This document shows, piece by piece, positions 1 through 9,845 of a stretch of DNA of 64,000 bases. The position numbers and the translations under genes were made by a program. Source of the DNA: Paraburkholderia sp. D15. Lineage in GTDB: Bacteria; Pseudomonadota; Gammaproteobacteria; Burkholderiales; Burkholderiaceae. Within the stretch, counting starts at the first letter, position 1; each line of letters begins with the position of its first letter. The DNA lies in assembly GCF_029910215.1 (NCBI RefSeq), contig NZ_CP110395.1, positions 1,550,001-1,614,000 of the forward strand, given 5' to 3'. The notes beneath the pieces were generated by a model. It had not been told where the DNA came from. It was given only the letters and a program-made list of their open reading frames with translations, and did no database searches.

Positions 1-865
1 ACGCGGCAGCCGCGGCTGGTACGAGGTCGACAGCTTCAACTTCAGCTGGTCGCTGTACGACCCGAGCGGCCGCGCGATCAAGACCAGCTACGCGGGCGAC
101 GACTGGAGCGACGCGGTATTCGCGCGCAAGGTCGAACAGGCCGCCGCGCGTCTTGGCGTGCTGGCGCGCGCGCCGCGCGTGCTGGAGCCGGGACATTACC
201 GCGCGTGGCTCGCACCGGCCGCGCTCGCGGAACTGCTGGGCGTCACTGCATGGGGCGGTTTCTCGGCGCGTGCCCAGGCCAACTCGCGTAGCGCGTTGTA
301 CAAGCTGCATGTGGGAGAAATCGTAGTCGACCCGCGCGTATCGATCAGCGAAGATCTGAGTCTGGGCATCGCACCGGCTTTCAACGACGACGGTTATCTG
401 CGCGACAGCGTGCCGTTGATCGCAGCGGGTCGCGGCGCCGAACGTCTGACCAACGCGCGCAGTGCGCGCGAATACGGGTTGACGCCGAACGGCGCATTGC
501 CGGACGAATCGCCGGTCGCGTTGTCGATGCAGGCGGGCGATCTCGCGGAAGAAGAGGTGCTCGCGAAACTCGGCACGGGCATCTACATCGGCAATCTCTG
601 GTATGTGAATTTCTCGGACCGGATGAACTGCCGCCTCACCGGCATGACGCGTTTCGCGACCTTCTGGGTGGAGAACGGCGAGATCGTCGCGCCGCTCGAA
701 GCGATGCGTTTCGACGACAGCCTGTATCGCGTGCTCGGCAGCGAACTCGAACAGATCGGCGCGCAGGCCGAACTGCTGTTGAGCGATTCGACCTGGGGCG
801 AGCGCGCCACCGGCGGCATGCAATTGCCCGGCATTCTGGTGAGGGCGTTCGAATTGACGTTATAG
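1..865 (+). CDS. TldD/PmbA-family metallopeptidase-related protein, 3' part
   Basis: The frame is open from base 2 and ends with TAG at 863-865, giving 287 residues; the start lies before the window. The C-terminal half reads like the TldD/PmbA (peptidase U62) family: a 'SRG-W-EVDSFNFSW' block near the left edge, then 'NFSDRMNCRLTGMTRFATFW' and 'APLEAMRFDDSLYR', blocks that lie in the conserved C-terminal domain. These cytosolic proteins act in proteolytic maturation of small peptides; members lacking the HExxxH helix are partner subunits. The catalytic region is not in view, so it cannot be told whether this is a TldD-like or PmbA-like subunit. The RND gene follows after 51 bases on the same strand. 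Confidence 0.85.
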   Translation, partial: RGSRGWYEVDSFNFSWSLYDPSGRAIKTSYAGDDWSDAVFARKVEQAAARLGVLARAPRVLEPGHYRAWLAPAALAELLGVTAWGGFSARAQANSRSALYKLHVGEIVVDPRVSISEDLSLGIAPAFNDDGYLRDSVPLIAAGRGAERLTNARSAREYGLTPNGALPDESPVALSMQAGDLAEEEVLAKLGTGIYIGNLWYVNFSDRMNCRLTGMTRFATFWVENGEIVAPLEAMRFDDSLYRVLGSELEQIGAQAELLLSDSTWGERATGGMQLPGILVRAFELTL

Positions 866-916
866 GCCGATATGGATCGACAGGATTCCACCCCCTCTCT
901 CTGACCGGATCACTGC

Positions 917-3900
917 GTGCCTTTCTTTTTCATCGACCGTCCGGTTTTCGCGTGGATCGTCGCGCTTGCCATCGTCGTGGCGGGCGCGCTGGCGATTCCG
1001 CAACTGCCGGTCGCGCAGTATCCGCGTCTCGCACCGCCACGCATCGTCATTTCCGCGACCTATCCGGGCGCCTCCACCGAGGTGGTGGATGCGAACGTCG
1101 GCAGCATCATCGAGGAAAGTCTCGATGGCGCCGACAACATGCTCTACTACGAGACCACCAGCGACAACCTCGGTGAACTCGAAATCGACGCGACATTCGC
1201 ACCCGGCACCAATCCCGACATGGCGCTGGTCGACATCCAGAACCGTCTGAAGCAGGTCGAGCCGCGTTTGCCGCAACAGGTCGTGCAGCAGGGCATCAGC
1301 GTGTTCAAGGCCGCCAACACATTCCTGATGCTGGTCGCGCTGACCTCGACGGACGGCACGCGCGACTCGGTGCAGTTGAGCGACTACCTGAGCCGCTACG
1401 TGTTGCGCGAACTGAAGCGCGCGCCCGGCGTGGGCGCCGCGGAACTGTGGGACGCCGACGAAGCGCTGCGTGTCTGGGTCGATCCGATGAAGCTGCGCGA
1501 ATACGGCATCGGTCCCGCCGAGGTGAACGCCGCGATCGCCGCGCAGAACGCCACCGTCACGGCGGGCGCGCTCGGCGACGCGCCGTTCGTGCCGGGTCAG
1601 CAGCTCACCGCGTCGGTGAGCGTGAAAGGGCAGTTGATCTCGGCTGACGAGTTCGGCCAGATCGTCATCAAGGCGCGGCCCGACGGTTCGTCGGTGCGGC
1701 TGCGCGACGTCGCGCGGGTCGAACTCGGGCGCGACAACTACACGTTCTATTCGCGGCTGAACGGCAAGGCCTCCGCGACGGTCGGCATTCAGCTCGGGCC
1801 GCGCGGCAATGCGCTCGAAACGTCGAACGCGATCCGCGCGCGACTCGCGGAACTGTCGAAGGGATTGCCGCCGGGCGTCGCCGTCGAGATTCCCTTCGAC
1901 AACGCGCACTTCGTGCAGATCGCGATTCACGAGGTACTGGTCACGCTGGTGGAAGCGGTGGTGCTGGTGTTCTTCGTGATGTGGCTGTTCCTGCGCGATC
2001 TGCGCTATACGCTCGTGCCCACCGTGGTGATTCCGGTCACGCTGATGGGCGCGTTTCTCGCGATGTACATCTGCGGGCTGTCGATCAACGTGTTCACGCT
2101 GTTCGGGCTCGTGCTCGCCATCGGCATTCTGGTCGACGACGCGATCGTGGTGGTGGAAAGCGTGCATCGCGTGATGGAAGACGAAGGCCTGCCGCCGCGC
2201 GAGGCGACCCGCAAGGCGATGTCGCAGATCGGCGGCGCGATTGTCGGCGTGACCGCGGTGCTGACCGCCGTGTTCGTGCCGATGGCGTTTTTCCCCGGCG
2301 GTGTGGGCGGAATCTACCGGCAGTTCGCGGTGGCGATGATCGCATCGATGCTGGTGTCGTCGTTCATGGCGTTGTCGTTGACGCCCGCGTTGTGCGCGAA
2401 CCTGCTTAAGCCGCATTCGAAGTCGGTGCGCCAGCGCGACGCACGCATCGGCCTGCTGGGTTTCGCGGCGCGCGCGGCGAGCCGTTTCACCACCGGTTTC
2501 GATCGCGCCGCGAGCGGCTATCGCGGCCTGACCGCGCGCACGCTGCGTCGCATCGGTCCGATGCTGGCCGTGTATGTCGTGCTGGTCGGCGTGTGCGGTG
2601 CGTTGTACTGGCACATGCCAGGCGGCTTTCTGCCGAGCGAGGACGAAGGCCAGTTGCAGGTGATGGTGCAGTTGCCGGCGGGCGCCACGCAGGCGCGCAC
2701 GCTGGCGGTGGTCAAGCGCATGGAGGCGATCCTGCACGCGGAGCCGGCCATCGCGAACGTGACCAGCGTGATCGGCTGGAGCTTCGCCGGCAGCGGGCAG
2801 AACGTGGCGATGGGTTTCGTCGAACTCAAGGACTGGGGCAAGCGCGACACCAACGCGCTGGATCTGCGCGAGCGGCTGAATGCGAAATTCGCCGACATTC
2901 TGGACGGCGACGTGGAAGCGCAATTGCCGCCGTCGGTGCCGGGCATCGGACATTCGGACGGTTTCGTGTTCCGCCTGGAAGATCGCGGCGGCGTCGGGCT
3001 CGACGCGCTGAAGGCCGCGCGCGAGCAGTTGTTCGCGCAGGCGAAGGCGAGCCCCGTGCTGGCCTCGGTGCATTCGGAAGATCTGCCAGACGCGCCGCGC
3101 GTGGAACTGGTGATCGACCGGGCCAAGGCCTACGCGCTCGGCGTGCAGTTCGAGCGCATCACCGACGTGCTGGGCAGCACCTTCGGCTCGACCTATATCG
3201 ACGATTTCCCGACCGGCGGCCGCATGCGGCGCGTGGTGATTTCCGCGGACGCCGCGACCCGCATGACGGAAGACGATCTGCTCGCGCTCGCCGTGCCCAA
3301 CACGACGGGCGGCATGGTGCCGCTGTCGGCGATCGCGACGCGTCACTGGACCATCGGCCCGGTGATGCTGACGCGTTATAACGGCTACCCGTCGCTCGAT
3401 GTGAGCGGCCACGCGGCGCCGGGCTACAACTCGGGCGCGGCGATGGCCGAGATGGAACGGCTTGCGGCGTCGCTGCCGGTGGGCGTGCGTTACGACTGGG
3501 TCGATGCCGCGCGCGAGGAAACCGCGGCGGCGCAACTCACGCCGCTGCTGATCGGTTTGTCGCTGCTGGCCGTGTTCATGGCGCTCGCCGCGTTGTACGA
3601 AAGCTGGACCATTCCGCTCGCGGTACTGATGGTCGTGCCGCTCGGCGTGATCGGCGCGGTCGGTGCGGTGCTGTTGCGCGGCATGCCCAATGACGTGTAT
3701 TTCAAGGTCGGCATGATTACCGTGATCGGCCTTGCCGCGAAGAACGCGATTCTGATCGTGCAGTTCGCGCGCGATCTGGTGCGTGGCGGCATGCCGTTGA
3801 CGCGTGCCGTCACCGAAGCGGCGGGCGCGCGTTTCCGGCCGATCGTGATGACGTCGGCGGCATTCCTGCTTGGCGTGGTGCCGCTGGTGGCGTCGAGCGG

Positions 3901-4135
3901 CGCGGGCGCGGAAAGCCGCCGCTCGATCGGCACCGGCGTGTTCGGCGGCGTGCTGGCCGCCACGCTATTCGGGCTGGTGTTCGCGCCGGTTGCGTTTCAT
4001 GCGGTCGCATCGCTCACGCACGGCAAACGGCGGCTCGCCGAGTTGCGGCGGCGGCGCGCGGAGCGGCGTGCCTTGCGTGCTCGTCCGGACGATAGCGGGA
4101 AGGGCGAGCGCGGGCAGTTGACGAATGGCCGTTAA
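917..4135 (+). CDS. RND efflux transporter, HAE1 (AcrB-like) family
   Basis: A 1072-residue inner-membrane proton-driven drug exporter subunit. The GTG start gives the family's usual N-terminus 'MPFFFIDRPVFAW'. The TM4 proton-relay pair is present as D407-D408 in 'GILVDDAIVVVE', the same numbers as in AcrB, and the TM10 lysine is K942 in 'GLAAKNAILIVQFA'. Length and two periplasmic loop regions match the family. Unlike most exporters of this class it has no membrane-fusion protein or outer-membrane factor next to it: TldD/PmbA lies upstream and a convergent DUF4148 gene downstream. It may use partners encoded before the window or those of the pump at 13145-19086. Substrates cannot be inferred. 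Confidence 0.93.
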   Translation: MPFFFIDRPVFAWIVALAIVVAGALAIPQLPVAQYPRLAPPRIVISATYPGASTEVVDANVGSIIEESLDGADNMLYYETTSDNLGELEIDATFAPGTNPDMALVDIQNRLKQVEPRLPQQVVQQGISVFKAANTFLMLVALTSTDGTRDSVQLSDYLSRYVLRELKRAPGVGAAELWDADEALRVWVDPMKLREYGIGPAEVNAAIAAQNATVTAGALGDAPFVPGQQLTASVSVKGQLISADEFGQIVIKARPDGSSVRLRDVARVELGRDNYTFYSRLNGKASATVGIQLGPRGNALETSNAIRARLAELSKGLPPGVAVEIPFDNAHFVQIAIHEVLVTLVEAVVLVFFVMWLFLRDLRYTLVPTVVIPVTLMGAFLAMYICGLSINVFTLFGLVLAIGILVDDAIVVVESVHRVMEDEGLPPREATRKAMSQIGGAIVGVTAVLTAVFVPMAFFPGGVGGIYRQFAVAMIASMLVSSFMALSLTPALCANLLKPHSKSVRQRDARIGLLGFAARAASRFTTGFDRAASGYRGLTARTLRRIGPMLAVYVVLVGVCGALYWHMPGGFLPSEDEGQLQVMVQLPAGATQARTLAVVKRMEAILHAEPAIANVTSVIGWSFAGSGQNVAMGFVELKDWGKRDTNALDLRERLNAKFADILDGDVEAQLPPSVPGIGHSDGFVFRLEDRGGVGLDALKAAREQLFAQAKASPVLASVHSEDLPDAPRVELVIDRAKAYALGVQFERITDVLGSTFGSTYIDDFPTGGRMRRVVISADAATRMTEDDLLALAVPNTTGGMVPLSAIATRHWTIGPVMLTRYNGYPSLDVSGHAAPGYNSGAAMAEMERLAASLPVGVRYDWVDAAREETAAAQLTPLLIGLSLLAVFMALAALYESWTIPLAVLMVVPLGVIGAVGAVLLRGMPNDVYFKVGMITVIGLAAKNAILIVQFARDLVRGGMPLTRAVTEAAGARFRPIVMTSAAFLLGVVPLVASSGAGAESRRSIGTGVFGGVLAATLFGLVFAPVAFHAVASLTHGKRRLAELRRRRAERRALRARPDDSGKGERGQLTNGR

Positions 4136-4181
4136 GACCTCCCGTAAAACCCACCCGTAAAGCCGCGCGCTTCCCGTCTCC

Positions 4182-4529
4182 TCAACCTGCCGGCTGATTC
4201 GCCGTCGATGCGGCCGGCGCCTGCGTCTGCCCCGCGCTCGCCGACACATGCGGCGCGGCCGGCATGCAGTCCGCGTGATATTCCGCCTGCAACTTCTGTT
4301 CGGCCGTTTCCAGATCGTTCGGATAGTTGTCGTCGTCGTTGCTCGGGCTGTAGCCGACCGCTTCCAGTTCGCCGAGTTCATTCATCAGCTGCTTGTGCGT
4401 GACTTCGCCCTTCAACTGCTTGAACGGGTAGTCGTTGCATTGCTGCTGCGTGAGGCCTGGGGCGGCCATCGCCGAGGCGCTGCCGATCAGCAGCAGGGAC
4501 GTGAGCAGGGTTCGGGTTACGAGCTTCAT
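4182..4529 (-). CDS. DUF4148-type small periplasmic protein
   Basis: A 115-residue protein with a clear Sec signal, 'MKLVTRTLLTSLLLIGSASA', cleaved after 'AMA'. The mature part has the pattern of betaproteobacterial DUF4148 proteins, in which a conserved helix 'THKQLMNELGELEAVGY' is followed by an acidic stretch and a low-complexity Ala/Thr/Gln tail. The frame is open further upstream, but the start at 4529 is preferred because it begins the signal peptide and has a GGATGG-like ribosome site 6-8 bases before it. The role is unknown; the family is abundant in Burkholderia and often induced by stress. The gene converges with the RND gene. A second member lies at 11211-11486. Confidence 0.8.
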   Translation of the reverse strand: MKLVTRTLLTSLLLIGSASAMAAPGLTQQQCNDYPFKQLKGEVTHKQLMNELGELEAVGYSPSNDDDNYPNDLETAEQKLQAEYHADCMPAAPHVSASAGQTQAPAASTANQPAG

Positions 4530-4911
4530 TGTTTGCCATCCACGATAAGGGTCGAGTCGGACCGCCTGATTGCGTGATTCAGCGGCGGGATGACGACAGG
4601 CTAGTGGAGGCGATATACCGAAGCGGCGTCGGCAAAATGAAATTTGTTTTATCGTGCGCGACGCCCCGGCTGACAAGGGGTTTAACGAAGCTTGCGGCGA
4701 ACTTAAATATTTCTTCATGAAGCGGACAGGCTTGCGTCATGCGCGCACGCGTAGCCTGCTGAACTGTACCTGGGCACAGCGCCGGCAGCCGCCGCTGCGC
4801 GCGCCGGGGTTCTGAATGCGCAAGCCGAATATGGCATCATGTCCTTCTACTGATAACCGGTCGCGCCCGCCGCTTGCATCGGTAGAGCTGGCTGCGGCGC
4901 ATGCATTGATC
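4530..4911. other. divergent intergenic region
   Basis: 382 bases between the DUF4148 gene and the two-component operon, both of which would be transcribed outward from it. The part at about 4610-4720 is AT-richer than its surroundings and probably holds both promoters. No convincing palindrome or RNA structure was seen. Confidence 0.4.
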
Positions 4912-5589
4912 ATGTCGCGAGTACTGACGATCGAAGACGATGAAATTACCGCGAATGAAATTGTCGGTGAATTGAAAAGCCGCGGCTTCACCGTGGATTG
5001 GGTCGCCAACGGCCGCGACGGCATGGCCCGCGCGATCAGCGAAGACTACGACGTGATCACGCTCGACCGCATGCTGCCCGGCGTGGACGGTCTGACGATT
5101 CTCACCACCATGCGCAGCATCGGCATTCAGACGCCGGTGCTGATGCTGAGCGCGCTCGGCGACGTCGACGAACGGGTGCGCGGCCTGCGTGCCGGCGGCG
5201 ACGACTATCTGACCAAGCCGTTCGATCCCGAGGAAATGACCGCGCGCCTCGAAGTGCTGCTGCGCCGCAGTCAGACGCCGGCCGCGCAACTCGAAACCCA
5301 TCTGCGGGTCGGCCCGCTCGAACTCGATCTGATTTCCCGCAAGGTGCAGCGCGACGGCGAGGAAATCGTGTTGTTGCCCACCGAATACCGCGTGCTCGAA
5401 TTCATGATGCGCCATGCGGGTCAAACGATTACGCGCACCATGCTGTTCGAGGCGGTGTGGGGCTATCACTTCGATCCGGGCACCAATCTGATCGACGTGC
5501 ACATGGGCCGCCTGCGCAAAAAAATCGACCCCCCCGGGCTTACGCCGCTGATCCAGACCGTACGCGGCTCGGGCTATATCCTCGCATGA
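4912..5589 (+). CDS. OmpR/PhoB-family response regulator
   Basis: A 225-residue DNA-binding regulator. The receiver domain (about 1-120) has the acidic pair D9-D10, phospho-acceptor D52 in 'VITLDRMLPG' and the conserved lysine in 'YLTKPF' (K102). The C-terminal winged helix (about 130-225) ends in 'LIQTVRGSGYILA'. The start at ATG 4912 gives 'MSRVLTIEDDE', the normal beginning of a receiver; the longer open frame upstream adds residues without homology. The sensor kinase begins 13 bases after the stop, so the two form an operon and a cognate pair. It is a close paralogue of the regulators at 19330-20004 and 41156-41833. Confidence 0.93.
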   Translation: MSRVLTIEDDEITANEIVGELKSRGFTVDWVANGRDGMARAISEDYDVITLDRMLPGVDGLTILTTMRSIGIQTPVLMLSALGDVDERVRGLRAGGDDYLTKPFDPEEMTARLEVLLRRSQTPAAQLETHLRVGPLELDLISRKVQRDGEEIVLLPTEYRVLEFMMRHAGQTITRTMLFEAVWGYHFDPGTNLIDVHMGRLRKKIDPPGLTPLIQTVRGSGYILA

Positions 5590-5602
5590 GCGAACCTTCC
5601 TG

Positions 5603-7000
5603 ATGGACACGACCTTACCCGCTCAATCTGCGCTCGGGCGGCGCTGGCATTCCACCACGTTTCGCCTCGTCTCCGTTTACGCCGTGATTTTTTCCTTGTC
5701 GGTGATGCTGCTGCTCGGCTTCATCGGCTGGGCCGTGACCGGCGACATGGAGCGCGAAACCGACACGGTGATGAACTGGCAGCTGATCTATTTCAACTCG
5801 CTGCCCGACTCCGGTCTTGCCGACGCGATTCACCGGCGCATCGAACATGAGCGCATGCACACCAACTACTACGGCCTGTTCGCACCGGACGGCCGCCTGA
5901 TTGCGGGCGACGTGCTGGTGTATCCGTCGCAATTGCCGACCACGCGCAAGGGCAAGACGCTCGACCTTGCGTTGTCGATGGGCCGCAACGATCAGGCGCC
6001 GGTTGTGCGCGCGATGGCCGAGCGCCGCAACGACGGCTCGACGCTCGTGATCGCGCGCGACCTCACGCATATTCTGCGGATTCGCGAGGCGGTGATCGAC
6101 GCGCTGGTGAGCGGCGGCATCGTCTGCCTGCTGGCGGGCGTGGCCGGCGGTCTCGCGTTGAGCGTGCGGCAGATGCGCCGGCTGAAGGCGATCCGCCGCG
6201 TCACGCTGCGCATTGCGCAGGGCGATCTGGCGCAGCGTCTGCCGATCGGCGGACGCGACGAAGTGGATATGCTCGCGCATCTGGTGAACCACATGCTCGC
6301 TGAAGTGGAGCGCCTGATGAACGAAGTGAAGGGGGCCTGCGACGGCATCGCGCACGACCTTCGCACACCGCTGGCGCATGTCCGCACCTTGCTCACGCAT
6401 GCGGCCGAGCACACCGGGAAGCTCGACGACGGCGAACTGTCGCAACTGGTGGAGCGTGCCCGCACCGAGACCGATGCGTTGCTCGACCGTTTCCGCGCGA
6501 TGCTGCGGATCTCGGAGATCGGCACCTTGCAACGGCGCGGCGGTTTTGGCGAGGTGCAACTGGAGACCTTGATTCAGGAAGTCGGCGAGTTGTATGAACC
6601 GCTCGCGGAGAGCCGGTCGATTCAATTGACGGTGCACGCGCAGACGGTGGATGCGATTCACGGCGACCGTGCGTTGCTGTTCGAGGCGTTGAGCAATCTC
6701 GTGGACAACGCGATCAAGTTCACGCCCGAGGGTGGCGCGGTGCGGATGGAGCTTCGGCAGACTTCCGCGGGACCGCAGGTCGACATTCTCGACAACGGTC
6801 CCGGCATTGCGGCGGATGAGCGCGATGCGGTGTTGCAGCGCTTTTATCGCGGCGAGAGCACCCGGCATCTATCGGGGTCGGGATTGGGGTTGAGTATCGT
6901 GTCGGCGGTGATGCGGGTGCACGACTTTACGTTGAAGATCGGCAACGCCGAGCCTGGCGCGAGGATATCGATCGAATGCTGGTCCAGGACGTTGGCATGA
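5603..7000 (+). CDS. membrane sensor histidine kinase
   Basis: A 465-residue sensor kinase, partner of the preceding regulator. It has a first membrane segment at about residues 20-40, a periplasmic sensor of about 120 residues, a second membrane segment at about 165-190, a HAMP linker, a dimerisation domain with H251 in 'GIAHDLRTPLAHVRT', and an ATPase domain with N box 'NLVDNAIKFT', G1 'DNGPGI' and G2 'GSGLGLSIV'. All catalytic boxes are intact. The signal is not evident from the sequence. A second regulator with a degenerate receiver follows after 35 bases and may modulate the same output. Confidence 0.93.
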   Translation: MDTTLPAQSALGRRWHSTTFRLVSVYAVIFSLSVMLLLGFIGWAVTGDMERETDTVMNWQLIYFNSLPDSGLADAIHRRIEHERMHTNYYGLFAPDGRLIAGDVLVYPSQLPTTRKGKTLDLALSMGRNDQAPVVRAMAERRNDGSTLVIARDLTHILRIREAVIDALVSGGIVCLLAGVAGGLALSVRQMRRLKAIRRVTLRIAQGDLAQRLPIGGRDEVDMLAHLVNHMLAEVERLMNEVKGACDGIAHDLRTPLAHVRTLLTHAAEHTGKLDDGELSQLVERARTETDALLDRFRAMLRISEIGTLQRRGGFGEVQLETLIQEVGELYEPLAESRSIQLTVHAQTVDAIHGDRALLFEALSNLVDNAIKFTPEGGAVRMELRQTSAGPQVDILDNGPGIAADERDAVLQRFYRGESTRHLSGSGLGLSIVSAVMRVHDFTLKIGNAEPGARISIECWSRTLA

Positions 7001-7035
7001 GTATGGGTTGTATTGCAGTCGTGATGGAGGAATGA

Positions 7036-7746
7036 ATGCGCGTCCTGTTCGTGGGGCCGTCTCATCCGGAAGCGGCATGGTTATTCAAGGCGCTGCAGGA
7101 GAGCGCGCACAGTTTGCAGCGGGCCGATGATCTGCGGGACGGGGTTTTTCTGGCGGGGCAGGAGCCGTTCGACGCGATCGTGTTGATGGTGCTGGAGGCG
7201 GGGGCTTATTCGTCGCTGCTGGAATTTGTGACGGAGTTCGCCGCGATTGGGAGTGGGGCGGCGATCGTTGCCGTGATGGGGAGCGCTTCCGCGCAGGAGC
7301 GGACGCGGGTGTTGCGGGCGGGCGCTGACGCGTGTTTTTGCCAGCCTTACTCGTTTATCGAAATGCACGAGAGGATGCAGGCATTGCAGAGGATCGGCGG
7401 GGGTGGGGCTGCAGCGCCTTCCGCTGGGGTGGTTGCGGGTGGTTTTTCTTCTTCTTCTGGCGAAGTGCCGGTGCTTGATGCCGCTACGCGGGAGCTGGTT
7501 TTTCGTGGGCGGCGGGTGGCCGTCACGCGGCGGGAGTTTTTGTTGATCGAGTGCCTGCTGAGGCAGGTTAATGCGCCTGTGGCGCGGGATCAGCTTATTC
7601 GCTACGCGTGGCCTGAGAAGGATGATGTGGATCCTTCGTCGGTCAATCTGGTTGTTTCCAGGCTCCGCAGGAAGATTGATGCGGTTGTGCCTGAGGTTAG
7701 GATTGAGACGGTTAGCCGGTTTGGGTATCAGGTTTGTGTTGGTTAG
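7036..7746 (+). CDS. OmpR-type regulator with degenerate receiver
   Basis: A 236-residue protein with a receiver-like N-terminus and an intact OmpR-type winged helix at about 145-236 ('SSVNLVVSRLRRKI', 'IETVSRFGYQVCVG'). The receiver has lost its chemistry: the N-terminal acidic pair is replaced by 'VGPSHPE', the phospho-acceptor position falls on M51 in 'DAIVLMVLEAG', and the lysine motif reads 'CFCQPYSF'. It should therefore act without phosphorylation or bind a ligand, as known for atypical OmpR regulators. A GGAGGA ribosome site at 7026-7031 fixes the start. Codon third positions shift strongly to T and G along the gene, toward the repeat that follows. It may be co-transcribed with the kinase 35 bases upstream. 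Confidence 0.85.
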   Translation: MRVLFVGPSHPEAAWLFKALQESAHSLQRADDLRDGVFLAGQEPFDAIVLMVLEAGAYSSLLEFVTEFAAIGSGAAIVAVMGSASAQERTRVLRAGADACFCQPYSFIEMHERMQALQRIGGGGAAAPSAGVVAGGFSSSSGEVPVLDAATRELVFRGRRVAVTRREFLLIECLLRQVNAPVARDQLIRYAWPEKDDVDPSSVNLVVSRLRRKIDAVVPEVRIETVSRFGYQVCVG

Positions 7747-7771
7747 TGATCTGGATTGTTTTTCTGGTTTT

Positions 7772-7868
7772 CTGATTTTTTTTGGCCTTTCCTTGTGTTC
7801 TTAGTGGTCTATTAGCATTGCCCCTGTGCGGGGCGGCACCTACTTCTCTTTGCCGCGGCAAAGAGAAG
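7772..7868 (+). repeat. structured intergenic repeat, left arm, outer half (A)
   Basis: Outer part of a repeat that recurs, inverted, at 9541-9660 and, in a diverged form, at 37915-37964 and 48278-48325. It contains a GCCCC-TGTGC-GGGGC hairpin at about 7820-7834 and a perfect 26-base palindrome at 7843-7868 centred on CCGCGG. The T-rich block before it (about 7772-7815) is also shared with the inverted copy. The IS110 element is inserted directly after the palindrome. Confidence 0.85.
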
Positions 7869-7999
7869 CAACCGTATTGGAAGTCAAGCGACGGGTATCG
7901 GGTGGGCGGCGGATCACATGTCGATCCGCCGGCGACGTACAGGCGAGCGCATGCCGCACGATCTCCGATCGCGCCTTCGGTAAGAACGCTTGAAGAAGT

Positions 8000-9100
<1,101 letters not shown>

Positions 9101-9122
9101 TCGTCACAGGAGGGAATATACA

Positions 9123-9240
9123 AGTAGGCAAGAGAAAGCCGCTCACACCGCTAATTCTTAAGCGGGCCCCTCGCACAGTATTGTTAGTGGTCCATCTGGA
9201 ATCCGTGCCCTCGCACACTCCGCGCTCGTGACACAGGGCT
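9123..9240 (+). repeat. structured intergenic repeat, left arm, inner half (B)
   Basis: Continuation of the repeat after the IS110 element. It shows two small hairpins (GCGG...CCGC and CCGCT...AGCGG around 'TAATTCTTA') and a block 'CTCGCACACTCCGCGCTCGTG'-like that is shared with the other three arms at 39244-39400, 46830-46998 and 9405-9540. Confidence 0.8.
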
Positions 9241-9404
9241 CATTCATCCCGTCTCGCGCTGCGCGCGCGCCGGCGCGGTGCATCCAAAAACAGCGGGATC
9301 GTTTTTCGTAGGGGGGCCATCGGCTGCGCCTCGGCGAAGCGCTGAAAAAGCGGGGGGAGAAGTGCCGCCCAAAATCTGGAGGGCGGCGTTTGGTAAATGC
9401 GGGG
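9241..9404. other. spacer between the two repeat arms
   Basis: About 160 bases, GC-rich and G-rich on the plus strand, lying between the inner ends of the inverted repeat arms. No open frame of note and no recognisable site. In the second repeat pair the corresponding interval is 7.4 kb long and carries genes. Confidence 0.5.
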
Positions 9405-9660
9405 GCGCGCGCAGCGCCGCCGGAAGAATGACTGCTGTGTCACGAACGCGGAGTGCGCGAGAACACGGATTCCAGATGGGCCACTACTGTGGCTGTGCGG
9501 GGGACCCGCTTAAGAATTAGCGGTGTGAGCGGCTTTCTCTTGCCTACTTCTCTTTGCCGCGGCAAAGAGAAGTAGGTGCCGCCCCGCACAGGGGCAACGC
9601 TAATAGACCGATAAGACTACAAGGAAAGGCCAAAATTCCAGACCAAAAAAATTCCAGAAC
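9405..9660 (-). repeat. structured intergenic repeat, inverted right arm
   Basis: Uninterrupted copy in reverse orientation to the left arm (7772-7868 plus 9123-9240). It has the same 26-base palindrome (9547-9572), the GCCCC/GGGGC hairpin, and the shared outer block ending near 9660. It defines the empty target of the IS110 element. The sequence from about 9600 to 9780 is strongly A+C-rich on the plus strand, the mirror of the G+T-rich flank of the left arm. Confidence 0.85.
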
Positions 9661-9845
9661 AACAACCAGACCAACACCCACCCCCAGGTCAACGCCCCCG
9701 TAATAAAAACCCAACGCAAAAACTGAAACACAGCCTTGCACCTACAAAAAATAAAGTCCTAGCTATATTCCACCCCGTGGCAACAAGAAAAAAACCACCA
9801 AAACAAACCCATCAGCGATCCTTATTTAAACAGAAAAGGCATTTC

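Noticed and set aside
860..3535. Long open frame on the minus strand (891 codons) opposite the RND gene
   Set aside because: Composition is Arg/His-rich and without domains; it is the usual antisense shadow of a GC-rich gene whose sense frame has all RND motifs.
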